A stretch of 59,517 nt of DNA from Priapulus caudatus (lineage: Eukaryota; Priapulida; Priapulimorpha; Priapulimorphida; Priapulidae), in contig NW_014577736.1 of NCBI RefSeq assembly GCF_000485595.1, forward strand, positions 1-59,517, in the 5' to 3' direction. This document shows, piece after piece, positions 13,401-23,942 of the stretch. Positions within the stretch are counted from its first letter, which is position 1. Every line of letters starts with the position of its first letter. The position numbers and the translations under genes were made by a program. The notes below the pieces were generated by a model that saw nothing but the letters and a program-made list of their open reading frames with translations, ran no database searches and was not told where the DNA came from.

Positions 13401-15502
13401 CGCAGTGCGCGCGCACGCTTGTGTGTATGTGTGGAACTGCCAAATGACATCTTTATGCTAATTATGTTATTATTATACTGTAATAAGACTGACAAAAAGG
13501 TGTTACTGACAAATGCCTATTTGTTACGGAAAAATCCAATAATTACTACTGATGATCATCAGATGGGGTTGGCAGGTCTGTGTCACACTCGTCTGGTTCG
13601 TTTTACAAGATTTCATTGACAATATCTTTAATGCAAAATTGGTATTTCCTCTCCACTCTGCCGATAAAACGTCTATATTAGAGTAAAGATTTACAAAACA
13701 TGTCGGAACGCAGCATAACCTATTTATTTCAAGCGCCATCGCTACAAAGCAGGTATAGCGCCATCTACGGTCACAAATTGTGATTCATTTTGGTTTATAA
13801 AATATTATTGCGATATACAGATGGCAATCGTTTCTATAATGTACGTCGATGGTTGCTCAATTAGAACTGACTTCTTCTTACTCACTCATTTGTGTCCTTT
13901 TTTGTGGTGAGCTACAGTGTCATTGACACTTTCATTTTGTTATTTCTCATGCTTATTTATTATGTCAAGACACAAACATGTAGCCTGTAAATGTACTTAT
14001 ATTCATGTACATACATATTACCTGTGAGGATAATGCATTCACGGTATATGTACATGACTTGCATAGATACATGTGATTCTGACCGAGCGTGATAAGCCCG
14101 GTGATCAGTGTACTCGCATGACTGACCTGGTCTAGCGTCGAACTGGTCTACAATAACCCTGGTCTTCTCACTCTCATGGCAGCATATACATTCAGGTGCC
14201 GTACTCATTAATTCACAAACACCACAAGAACACCAGTATTTGTCTACAGTCTTATCGGGTACCGAAGCTTCCATTCCGCCATGTTGTGACTGTTCTGATT
14301 CTTGAGAAGTTTGTGCCGACTCTTCGCGTTGCTTTTTCAGACGATTCTCCTCAATTTCTTCTTGTGTATATTCAGGCTCAAACCTATATCCAACTGGTAA
14401 ATCACTATGAATATCATCATCATCTGAGTAATCACTAGAATCATTGAAATTATCTCTTTCTGTTTCCATCTTATACACAACACTCAACTTGCGTTAGCGT
14501 GGCGTCGCTCAACTTGGGGCCGTGACGTCACATGACCTAGATTACTATCCATGCGTTTATTACTAATTGGGTGCCGGATTTGAAATGGAATACGTTATTA
14601 AATGTATTTCTATGTATAAAAACGTTACAGAAGTTAGAAAATTTGACTTCAATTGTCCTTTAAGTAGTTTCCTATTGGTGCATGCTGCATGTGTTTGACT
14701 GCGTACGCTATGTTATCAAGAGTGTGATAATAGAGACTCCTGATGTTGTCTGTATGCAGGAAGGGCGAGTGGCAGACCTTTGTCGGCTGGTAGCAGAGCG
14801 TCGTCCACGTCCGTCGGTAGCGCGAAGAGTGCGTCACATACGTATGGCTTCACCATCGAGGAAGGCACGCAGGTGTTTGTCAACGGCGAATTCGGTGAGT
14901 CGCATCACTGCCACCGCCATTCTCCCAGAATTCTCAGGAGTGCTGGTCTTCGTAGTGTCTAACCAGTTTCTAAGACGATCTGCTGCCATCACATATAATT
15001 AAACAGGTCAACATTTGAAGTTATCCAAAGGATTGTTGGTTTGCAGTCTTATATTAATGGGAATGTTAGTGTGAAAATTGTTCAGTAGGTGGCGTGAGTT
15101 CCAGTGTTCGACAGAAGATCACTTCCAAACAAGTTTCTGATGGTCGGTCGAATATTCACAGCGCATAAAAAACACCCCGATTTTAATTAAGGCTATTAAT
15201 CACAACGAGGGAGATAAATTAAATTTTCCGCACTTGGGTAAAGTTCCAAATTCAAGATAAATCATGTAAATCTACAATAAGCTTGCCTGTTTGGCTCCTG
15301 CGCAGGTACCGTGCGCTACATTGGACCTGTGAGCTTCGCTGAACACACCTGGCTTGGAATCGAGTTGAAGTCGGCACGTGGTAAGAATGACGGCAGTGTG
15401 CATGGAGAGCGATTCTTCAGCTGTGGTGCAAGACACGGACTACTAGTCAGACCCAGTAGGGTGACGGTGCGCGGCATCAATGGTGCAAAGTTACTACAGT
15501 GA
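5167..15502 (+). CDS. CLIP4: CAP-Gly domain linker protein 4-like (CLIP3/4 family)
   Basis: Complete 12-exon gene: 5167-5427, 5732-5819, 7247-7414, 7778-7921, 8051-8229, 9661-9796, 10188-10377, 10528-10727, 11482-11605, 11801-12039, 14760-14894 and 15306-15502 (TGA). All junctions are GT-AG and keep phase; total 686 aa, against about 705 in human CLIP4. Residues 1-90 match the family N-terminus (TTISQLFAIARHW). Residues 95-220 are ankyrin repeats (DMTLLHYASKAG, SLRSRWTNMSALHYA, GTSLHIAAHNLS). Three CAP-Gly domains follow at about 262-333, 427-497 and 609-678, each with a GKNNG or GKNDG loop that binds the EEY/F tail of tubulin or partner proteins. Three CAP-Gly domains fit CLIP4 rather than CLIP3, which has two. 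The family acts at microtubules; CLIP3 works in endosome-Golgi traffic. The start at 5167 is preferred on similarity; an in-frame ATG at 5101 would add 22 residues. Confidence 0.93.
5447..5605 (+). repeat. Interspersed repeat family A, copy 1
   Basis: Lies in intron 1 of the CLIP4-like gene. It begins TTTAGCTCACCTTGACATCG, passes through a (GTCC)n run at about 5488-5520 and continues TCAACATTTGGCTACGGTCA then GGAACCGTTTGACCCACATG. The same order of words recurs at 12632-12760. It looks like a SINE or MITE family, but no promoter boxes or tail were identified. Confidence 0.75.
5951..7128 (+). mobile_element. Decayed hAT transposon with BED-like finger remnant
   Basis: Inserted in intron 2 of the CLIP4-like gene. 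The left end CAGGGTCTCCAACC is mirrored at the right by GGTTGGAGACCT. The flanks ATTGTAAG and TTTGTAAG agree at 7 of 8 bp, as an 8-bp hAT target duplication would. Between about 6370 and 6550, broken frames can be read as a transposase N-terminus (KPRLLQKFRT, KSKLSVNHGYWLLCKTTFQV, GHGGRMTARGI), like the BED/TTF-type finger of hAT-derived proteins. Stops and frameshifts show it is dead. A CCCCCAGACCCCC motif near 7000 suggests a second, nested element. Confidence 0.6.
8264..8870 (+). repeat. Interspersed repeat family B, copy 1
   Basis: Lies in intron 5 of the CLIP4-like gene. It starts TTTTAGCTCATCTGACATAG (a short hairpin, CATCTGACATAGTCAGATG), runs through a (GTCC)n tract and continues with CAACAGTTGGGCACAAATC, GGTCAAAGGTCAAAGGTCAA and AGGTGTAAAAGAAGGGGGAA. 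It ends near TTTTGACCCTCAAGAGGA. A second, longer copy is at 53714-54575. The first 40 bases resemble family A, so A and B probably share a head region. No coding potential is seen. Confidence 0.8.
12632..12910 (+). repeat. Interspersed repeat family A, copy 2
   Basis: Nested in the TTAA element. It reads TTAGCTCACCTTGACATCGT, then TTGCCATGGGTCGTC, a GTCC run, CAACATTTGGTTTCGGTCAA and GGAACCGTTTGACCCACATG, the same order as the copy at 5447. It is better preserved at its 5' end than at its 3' end, which I cannot place precisely. Confidence 0.7.
13024..13580. mobile_element. Nested hAT-like non-autonomous element
   Basis: Ends CAGACCTGCCAACTG and (right, complement) CAGACCTGCCAACCCC are inverted repeats. 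Both flanks carry TGTCAC (13018-13023 and 13581-13586), a partial target duplication; hAT elements normally give 8 bp. It sits wholly inside the 12424-14663 element, so it is the younger insertion. No transposase is seen. Confidence 0.65.
13960..14469 (-). CDS. P2X7 ballast-like domain protein carried by a transposon
   Basis: Minus-strand frame with its first ATG at 14469, just inside the right terminal repeat of the TTAA element. It opens with an acidic stretch (SSDYSDDDDIHSDLPVG), then GYRFEPEYTQEEIEENRLKK, then a cysteine cluster WCSCGVCELMSTAPECICC followed by a CEYTDHRAYH segment. The W-C-x-C-G-x-C ... E-C-x-C-C pattern and the later C-x-x-T-D-H match the zinc-binding C-terminal 'ballast' region of vertebrate P2X7 receptors, known also as stand-alone proteins in many invertebrates. 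There are no channel segments. Beyond about 14060 the frame (MYIYRECIILTGNMYV) looks like intron or decay; a GT near 14055 could be a splice donor. Function is unknown. Confidence 0.65.
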   Translation of the reverse strand: METERDNFNDSSDYSDDDDIHSDLPVGYRFEPEYTQEEIEENRLKKQREESAQTSQESEQSQHGGMEASVPDKTVDKYWCSCGVCELMSTAPECICCHESEKTRVIVDQFDARPGQSCEYTDHRAYHARSESHVSMQVMYIYRECIILTGNMYVHEYKYIYRLHVCVLT

Positions 15503-17445
15503 ACAAGTAACGGGTGTGCGTGACAAGGAAATGAACAGAATCAAGTTCATGATTACTGAATGAGTGTGACACAGTGTATTGTAAGTACATGACTAGAAAC
15601 AGTTCAGGGTGGTGACTGAATGGAGGGAGCCATGTTTATGGTAGATGAAAGCCTGGTGTGTTACACTTGTATGACCTACCGTCCACAGATTGCAACCTCG
15701 TTTTGAGTCTTTGACCATCGTCCATAATAGTGTCAGCTTAAGATAGGTTGGTATTCCATGTTGTGAGTTACAAGTTGTACAGTTCAACATGTGCTGTTAT
15801 AAGTTTCACATTTTGAACAAATGGCGAATGATTTCCTCATATTTCGCTAGTGTGCAACCACTTTTCAACAAGTCTCTGGACTTCTAATGTGACTTTTTTC
15901 CCTATTTATGTCATTTGATGGCTAAGTTAATGATCATGAAACAGAATCTCTGTGAAATGTAAGATATATGAATGCACAAAACGTATTTTATTCTGACATA
16001 TTTTACATATGTGGTGTGGCCAGTGGCTGTTAAGAAGTGGAGCATACTTGCAAATTGTGGCAGTTTTTGATGCAGCAGTATATTCTTCTAAAAATTTCTC
16101 AGTTGATCTGCTGTCTGGGCCTATAGATAACAGTATTAACAGCTCAGTGTGTAGTGCAAACAACAAACTAAAACTACGAATCCATTTACCAAAGTACACA
16201 GCTATTGATTCTACTTGAATGTATTTATTTGCATTGCTTTATCTCGGTCTTTGCTGTTATTGAAATTTTTTGATGTTAGTACATGGTTCAAGTTATAGTG
16301 ATGTGGCCATAATTCCTTAACGTCTTTCCACTGCCCTTATTTTGCGTATTTCATGCTGTTTACTGTACGTATTCTTTATTTTGTGATTATGGCGTATAGT
16401 GGTGTTTCACGGGCATGTATATTTTTCAATCATTATGCAATACTAAGCATGATGTAAAACGTGCACATATATGTATACTGTGTAATAAGAGTAATTCAAT
16501 AATACATAATACTTCTTATGGAAGTATGTTATTGGGGGAATTAGTACAGTAGTTGAGCAAATGAGCGTTTGCTATATATGTACTTCTGCAGCTCTGCACA
16601 TCTGATTTAGACATTGTATGCAGTTGAATGCTTGACGAATGTTTTCCTTCAATGAATGTTTTCAATCGTCAGATATGAGGGTTGCATGACAGGTGCCGCA
16701 CTGACGAGTCTGCAATAAGGGTATACTGTCTGGTTTTCACATATGACTATCTTGCGTAATTACACATTGCATGCATCTGTGCACATGGAGTTTTACGGAG
16801 AATTTGGTTGTAGCGAATACGAAATGATTACATAGTTTGAAGTGCCTTTATTTGAGTAACATTTGCGCACATTTTTGGATTTTCACGAAGACACAAAAAT
16901 GGATAAGAAGGGATAATCTCTACAAGGATTTGATATTTCTAGTCTTCACTATATGCTGCTCGGTTTTATCGTATTTGCTATTCGGTTAGAATGCATCACT
17001 ATCTGCGTTAATTTAAACGTTTGCATGTGCGTACCTATTTGCATTGATAACTTGCAATGTATCTAGTCCGTGTATGGTATTTATAACTAGTCACATCGTG
17101 CCTACTCATCTATTTATTGCATATATATTATTTTTATTACGGGCACGTGTGTTGCATGCTATTGTTATCGCGTGGCTCTAAATAATGTGATGTAACACGA
17201 GTGTGATGTCACATAATCTTAGTCTTGTTCTAGCATCAGAAGTTTATTTGGTAAAGTTCTGATTAGATGACTTCCTGTTAATATTGTAGGAATTCAACGT
17301 TGCACGTTTGTCTGCGACAGATATAAACCACATCTATTTTTATTTATTTACTTAATCCACTTGAAAAAGGTTGGGCTGTGGTCCGTGGATGTACCTTTGC
17401 TGTACCACTCTGAATTTAATAAAGGTTAAGCCTAATTAATAATTA
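15503..17445. other. 3' flank of CLIP4-like gene
   Basis: The 3' untranslated region should start here. AT-rich sequence without recognised genes; short open frames (for example 16009-16218) show no family features. An AATAAA lies at about 17418, rather far for the CLIP4-like gene. No nearer canonical signal was picked out with confidence. Confidence 0.5.
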
Positions 17446-17447
17446 AT

Positions 17448-18420
17448 GTTTTCATCATCGCAATTAACTGAATTTGATAGCTTCACCTACTTAGGCTCAA
17501 CCATCAGCACAGAAAATCCTACAAGCAAGGACATCAGATCAAGACTTGGTAAGGCCACCTTTTGTTTATTTTGTTGGTTTACAGAATTTTTTTTGGTTGT
17601 TGACTCGGTAGGGTAAAAAAAAAATTATCGTTTTGCCACATCAAACAAGTCAAAATACAGTGATACTGTTATACATGATATTAAAGTATTTTAAGAAAAC
17701 TAAATGAAAACAAAACTAAACTTGTAATTATTTTTACTTTTATTATAAACTGTTTGTGCAAGTTTACATTTTTTTTATTCATATTTCTTAGAGAAAAGGT
17801 CGGCGGTAATCAAAAAATACAGGTTTTCAATTTTTATTTTTTTTCGTTTTTCTTAAAAATTCGGGTCGGCGGATCTGTAAACCAGCAAAATAAAAAATTC
17901 TCGCCTAAGGCTCGCACAGCATTCTGTCGTCTTAGAAACATCTGGAAGTCAAGTCATTACACTCTGAGGACAAAGGTTAGACTGCAACAGTAATGTGAAG
18001 TATGGACGTGAGTGCTGGAGGGTAACCAAGGAGGATATGAATGCTCTTTCGTCCTTCCACCATGGCAGCCTCAGGCGCATATGTAGGATCTTCTGGCAAA
18101 AAACGATCACAAACCAAGAACTACTGAAGAAGACGAGTTCATCCTGCACTGTTGAGGAGATCAAACAACGCAGACTCAGATGGCTTGGGCATGTGTTCAG
18201 AATGCCGGACAGCACCATCTCAAAAAACGCACTACGCTGGACACCCCGAGGAAAACGAAAAAGAGGACGGCCAAAGACCACCTGGCACTGGATTGTCGAG
18301 GCAGAGCTGAAGGAAATGGGGCTGACCTGGGGCACAGCAGAGATGCTGGCTAAAGACCGTACAGCATGGCAAAGTTCTGTTGTGGCCTTATGCTCCACTG
18401 GGAGTGAAGAGAATAAGTAA
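17448..18420 (+). pseudogene. Non-LTR retrotransposon (LINE) 3' fragment
   Basis: This is the C-terminal end of a LINE reverse-transcriptase protein. The first part (17460-17555) reads EFDSFTYLGSTISTENPTS and DIRSRLGKA; after an insertion it resumes RTAFCRLRNIWKSSHYTLR. A frameshift near 17990 is followed by an open stretch (17995-18420) with YGRECWRVTKEDMNALSSFH, RRLRWLGHVFRM and GKRKRGRPKTTW, typical of the tail after the RT domain in CR1/L2/RTE-like 'endonuclease-reverse transcriptase' proteins. The polymerase core and endonuclease are absent, so this is a 5'-truncated dead copy. Confidence 0.88.
17556..17906. mobile_element. 351-bp insertion splitting the LINE fragment
   Basis: The LINE protein reads continuously (GKA|RTAF) if this block is removed. 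AAGGC occurs at both borders (17551-17555 and 17907-17911), which fits a 5-bp target duplication. Inner end sequences are imperfect inverted repeats: TTATTTTGTTGGTTTACAGA on the left against TTATTTTGCTGGTTTACAGA as the complement of the right. It has no coding capacity, so it is a MITE-like element. Confidence 0.75.
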
Positions 18421-19151
18421 GTAAGTGATTAACTGAATATGGATATATTGTAACAAGGCAAAATTGTTCCTGTAAAGTTTTCATCCTAGAAATCAAGCTT
18501 TACCGATGTCGGGTGACTGTCGTGTAACACACGTGTGTTCATCACTAGGTGTGGTGAATACAGAAGAAGAAACAACGTCCATTAAGATAAACTCTGGTCT
18601 ACATTTATTCATAACATTAACGAACAATAGTAATAAAATTCGTACTTCCCAGCTTTAAGCCTAACATAATATTTCTATTCGATTACATCTCCAGCTCAGG
18701 GAGTTCAAACAAATAAGTGTGTGCCTCGGACAATACTTCCTCGCAGGGTAAACGACTGAGCACGGCATTCGACGGAAGTAACCACCATTAGGTTCACACA
18801 GCTCTAATCCTTCGCTTTCCACTTTACAATTAGGAAAAATACCACAGCGTAAATATTTCGAAACCAACTGTTATGAGCGTCTCTTAAAGAAGCCAGTGTT
18901 GTACTTAACGAGTCTTCTGATACATAATTAATTACTCATCCTGCTATCTGCAGATATCCGTACGCCATACGATTCTGTTGGCTGTATGTGTGGCGAAACC
19001 GGAAAGTAAAGTTTAACAACGAGAACTAAATCATTCAAACAAACGTGATGTAAGTGTGTGAACATCACAGTCAACCATGCCGAACATCCAAACCAGTGTT
19101 AATACTATAAGTTCTGCATTTTGCACACCATATATGTGTATGTATCTCTAC

Positions 19152-19182
<31 letters not shown>

Positions 19183-19249
19183 CATGTGTGTGCGCGCGCG
19201 CGTTCGTGCGTGCGTGTGTGTGTATATATGTATGTATATGTATATATAT

Positions 19250-19308
19250 ATGTATATCAGGAGTTAATGAAGACAAACAATTTGTCTTCATTAACTCCTG
19301 ATATACAT
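19250..19308. repeat. Perfect 28-bp-arm palindrome in a TA tract
   Basis: Left arm 19250-19277 (ATGTATATCAGGAGTTAATG then AAGACAAA), 3-base loop, right arm 19281-19308, with no mismatch. It is flanked on both sides by TATATA repeats. The outer word TATCAGGAGT is shared with the palindrome at 22267. Confidence 0.9.
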
Positions 19309-22266
19309 GTATATATAAACATATATATATATATATACAGTTACCTGACAACAATAATAAACAACAACAGTTCAACGATCAACAGATGGATAAAACACTA
19401 CTAACCCTCCGATCAACCATATCATCTGCATCATCCAGTTCAATCACAACAAACCTATTTACATAGTCAAAATTCATACACGGGCCATTTCCCGTCCGCA
19501 AGAAAACAGGTGGCCGAGTAAAGACACATGAAACATTTCTTAACCGTGACAATATAGAAAAATTACTGCTTCTCATTCTGAATGTGTGTCGAGATCTGGC
19601 ATATCAAGCGTAATCCACTATAGTGTTATGTCATATTAATAATAATAATATTAATAATAGCAACAAGTCTCTATATTCATTAAGGAAACAACAACAGCAA
19701 CATGATTAACCTGTAATCAATTACGCACAACCACTTGAATAGGAAAATACTTGGGGTGCTATCATTGGTGCTATCCAGCAGGAGCAGCTACACTCTCGAC
19801 TTCTTCACTAGTTACCCAATTACAAACTTAACACGAATTTTTGAGGTAACTGGACAAGTACACAGCTCAACGTAGTGACCGTGCATTGAGAGAGTGATGC
19901 TGCTGCATCTACCTGTGCGTGCATGTGTGCCGTGACGTCATCGTAATCTATTTTACTCTCTGACAGGCTTACCTTAAAGGTGACGTCGTAGCTCAGAGGG
20001 GGGGGGAATTTCAGGCTTACTTAGGGTTAGGATGTAACGAGAGTAACTAGCAAATCAGATGGACCAAGCTGCTAACAAGTAACTATTTAAGACTAGACTC
20101 AAGTTGTCATCTTATATTCGCGCCTCATCACATCGACTGCGTGCCTAAGCAGTTGAACTAACCACGGAATTTTATCAACCAATAGCATATTCACATAAGT
20201 TATAACATTTGATTACACAATATTCAGCTGTAGCTGCATACAGCACACGAAATGACACACCTAAAGAAAACATTAAGAGTTATATTTACAGCCTTCGTGA
20301 TTGATTTCGTATAGTAATAGCACAAGACATGTGTCAAGAATGTGATGTTCATCCGGTTATGATAATACTTTCCTGGTTACAGCCTTCAATAGGAATACAA
20401 CAGTAATTTTTAATGTGCGGAAAATCGCTTTCCGTTTCAAAGGGGATCTTTCAGATTAATTAAAATCACAAAAGTAAGTCTTTAGTACATCAGTGGTCAT
20501 CAACTCTTGAGTCAAAGTGCTTTAGAAGTGTGTACGTCACACTAATGGTACTTACTAAAAGAAATTATGTCAATTATTTTTAAAACAACATAAAATCGCG
20601 GTAGATGCATGGTTTGTCTGGGACAAAACTTAAAATGGCCACCAAATTTTTATTTTTAATTATCCTAGCAAATTTCCTATTGCTATAGGCTTAGGCATAT
20701 GGCAGAACTGTTATATGATTATAGTACATTTTATGCCAAAACCGCGGCAGGAAAATGTCAGTAGACGTGATTTTTCTTAGAAGTTGACCACAGTAGAGTT
20801 ATGACGATGAGTAACACCGAAAACGTGATTATTTCATTATTCATAACATAGAATTAAGACACGTGACGTGTATGAAAAAAATTGGAAATTTCACATACCA
20901 GATAGTGGTGTTAAATAACACTGCGAATGGCTCCAATTTCCAGGAACTGTTATATTCTTCTAATAATCAACTTTTCTATTACCAAGAAGCATAACAAAGT
21001 AGGTTTACAAACGAAATCACTGCTGGAGTTGAAACGGTGAGCGAATATAACACGGCATCGCCAGGCCAGATGATTTTTTAAACGTAAAATCCGACAATTC
21101 GGATAATTGTTTTGTAAAAATAAACGCTTACCTTTTATCTCTTTGATTGTTATTAACTCGACATGGTTAAAACACTGGCAGCTACTGCATTATTTTTTTA
21201 CATGATAGTAACACTATATCTACATTCATCTGAAAGCCCAGATAACATTTTACATTTCCATCACCACATATCCAGTTCCGCGTGTACGGGTGCTGTGTGT
21301 GTGTGCGCGTGAACCAGCCTCCCGGCCGTATGCCACCTCCTCTTGATTCACGTAGTGCTCGAGACATCAGCTTTTGAGAAATGGTCTATTTTCGTACCGG
21401 ATTCATTTCCTGGAATCAGTCACAAATTCGCACGATGATGATGCCGAGTAGAATAAATACATAGATCAGTGTAATTATGTTCGTTCGCACCTATACGCTT
21501 ACGTTTATGTGACATAACGATATCTCATGTACACACGAACACGCACACGTGGTTGTCACATGCGTCACATGAACGGACGCGTATGTACAAAAAGAATATG
21601 GCTTCTAAGTGTGGAGTTCAAAACGGTGATGGGAAATTATCAAGAGTACATGCACCCACACGAACAAACGCTCGGGACCTGACATATACCTAATGTAACT
21701 TGTAAGGAAACGTCTAGGTACGGAGGGCAAAGTAAATAGCAATGACTCATTTGCCTGCAATTCGCCACCATAGTTATACTGAAGACGCTATCTTGAGTAG
21801 GCACACAGCAGCTGTGTGACCGATGATAACGCCACAAAATGTACCATCTGCAAAGCACATGATCCTCGCTATGCCATTTACTGATGAACTTTACATTACC
21901 TTGACAAAAGGAATAGCCCATTGCGTGATAACCAAGATATCATATGGCTGCTACCGCGTGCGCCCTACAGTGCCAGACAACTATTGCTTGCTTACATTTG
22001 TCATATCCGTTGAATGTTGCAGCTAATATTAGAACCTTCTATTGTAAAGGATGTATAGGATGAGATTATCGTTTGGTATAGAGCACACACGTAGATTGTA
22101 GTTCAGAGAGCATCAATAGAATGTCGTTATTATAGTTGCTATATTATATAAGAACTAATAATGGCAACTTCTGCATAGTAACAGCCTCAGCTGCAAACGG
22201 CCCCACACTTGTTCACTATTTTGCGTAATTATCAGATATTTATCTGTACAGGAATATATATTATAT

Positions 22267-22319
22267 TATCAGGAGTGAATAATAATAGATAATAATCTAT
22301 CAATATTCACTCCTGATAT
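22267..22319. repeat. Palindrome related to the one at 19250
   Basis: The arms TATCAGGAGTGAATA and TATTCACTCCTGATA are perfect complements. The centre holds a further small stem (AGAT/ATCT) and is AT-rich. The flanks are ATATATTA and TTATGTAAATATA. It shares the end word TATCAGGAGTKAAT with the 19250 palindrome, so the two are likely members of one family. Confidence 0.8.
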
Positions 22320-22470
22320 TATGTAAATATAATTGCTTGGGTTGCTTTCACTTCCAAGATGGGATATCTTCATATGTTTCAGATTCTGTGATTCAGAGTT
22401 ATAAAAGGAGAACATAATTATCTTAGTGTGAAAGACTGCTGCAATAAAAACTCTAATTGTGCAATACTAA

Positions 22471-23085
22471 TTAAAGGGACAGTAGCCTCTAGGATTTTAC
22501 TGCATACAACTGTACTTACTGTATAACAAATCGTCTATACCCACACGTATTTGTTACCAGATACCTAATTTAATTAATTGTTATAATTAATTACACATCA
22601 ACGCTACGAAATTTGAACGGCGCCATGACACCCGCGACCGTGCTGCCACCCCAAAAAAGTTGCGTATTTGACAATTTATTTTGCATGTTACAGACCAAGG
22701 GCTAATCACAAAAGTGTAATTATATTTATACCTAAATGCTATTTAACCGAACGATATTCATTTTAGGGCAAATTTATCCATATTATAACTGAAACTATAT
22801 GTCATTTATAAGATATTACAATTAATCCTTTTGCTTTTAAATTAATAAATAAGAAACACCCTCGGTCTGTAGCCCTTGGCTGGAAAGTGGTTTTGCGCAA
22901 CTTATCAGATCGTGCGCTTTGAGTGGCGCCACCGTCGTTGTAATCAAACTGTAGTCGTTAGATTTAAAACTTTTTTTTTTAAATATTTCTAATGGTGATT
23001 GAACCATGAAACTTTTTATGTAGCGTAATTATAACCTAAATTAGCTGAAAATAACCCTAGAACCTAGAGTAAACTCTCCCTTTAA
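22471..23085. mobile_element. TTAA-flanked MITE candidate
   Basis: The left end TTAAAGGGACAGTAGCCTCT and the complement of the right end (TTAAAGGGAGAGTTTACTCT) are imperfect inverted repeats, both followed by CTAGG. TTAA borders both ends. No coding sequence. It resembles in style, but not in sequence beyond the first bases, the TTAA element at 12424. Confidence 0.6.
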
Positions 23086-23942
23086 ACCGAAATGTGTAGA
23101 ATGCAAGGGTTAGCATAACAAAACAAAACGTAGTGTAACGTAACGTCCCATTTAACCATGCATATAACATGAGTGAGGCTACCATGACGTAGCGTGACAT
23201 TCTTCTGTACCATAAATAAATACAGTAGTAGAGCAAGGAGTTTTTTAGGCTGGCATTGACCCTACAATGCGTATAGTTCAAATCTCATAAAGTACGATTT
23301 CAACAGTAGCGTAGTTTTTATAGTCGAATATAATTAGTTTCGCATGAAAGAGTAGCATAAGAAAGGGTGTGAAATCATGAATCAGAAATGCATCTGTGGA
23401 TCAGGTGGTGAATGTAACTGTTTGTGTACGCGCCTACTTTATACACCGTTTCAATATAATTTATGTATACACAGGTCTACACAAATACTGTATGTACATG
23501 AGAATCTGGGGGGGGGGAAATAGACATGGAAGGTACTGAAACCATTGAAGCTGTGATAAGGCTCAAGGACAATTATCCTGGCATTCCATGGTACTGGGCT
23601 CTGCATACTGCACATCAATATTTAGGTGTAAAGACATATATAGAAAGAGTAATATAAGCCTCTAAAAACAGTCATATATGAGAATTTGAAGGCAGAGATG
23701 AACAACATCAAGACGCTGAAGCTGCGATAAGGACTATTATTATAAATATGCAGAATGACAGAATGGACACCAACAACAAAGGGAAAACAAAAGAGAAGAA
23801 AAAGAAAAGAAAAACAAAAAAATTTAATTGAAAGAAAAAAGCTAGAAAAGTAAAGATGTAAAGAAAATAAATATTGAATAATAAAGAAAAAATTTGAAAA
23901 AATCGGTGCGTGGTCTCATGCACACTCATTCATCCTACTCAC

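Larger units (their letters stand above)
12424..14663. mobile_element. TTAA-flanked DNA transposon with 164-bp terminal inverted repeats
   Basis: Inserted in intron 10 of the CLIP4-like gene. The left end TTAAAGGACAATTGAAGTCA (12424) is the reverse complement of the right end (TGACTTCAATTGTCCTTTAA, ending 14663). The two repeats match over about 164 bp (12424-12587 and 14500-14663) with few differences. The TTAA at each end fits a TTAA target duplication, as in Kolobok or piggyBac; the AAGG terminus leans towards Kolobok. No transposase is recognisable. The element carries a ballast-domain gene on its minus strand, a nested hAT-like element at 13024-13580 and a family A repeat at 12632. Confidence 0.8.
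18421..22470. other. Gene-poor interval
   Basis: No confident gene. It contains a TA/CA-rich tract (19130-19350) with a perfect palindrome, an (AAT)n run at 19635-19660, and otherwise unique AT-rich DNA. A minus-strand frame at 18661-18867 has several cysteines but resembles nothing I know. A possible terminal exon for the upstream Schnurri gene lies at about 21773-21847 on the minus strand; see the findings. Confidence 0.5.

Noticed and set aside
18661-18867. Cysteine-containing 68-codon minus-strand frame
   Set aside because: Unrecognised, short, and without supporting splice sites; could not be tied to the Schnurri gene.
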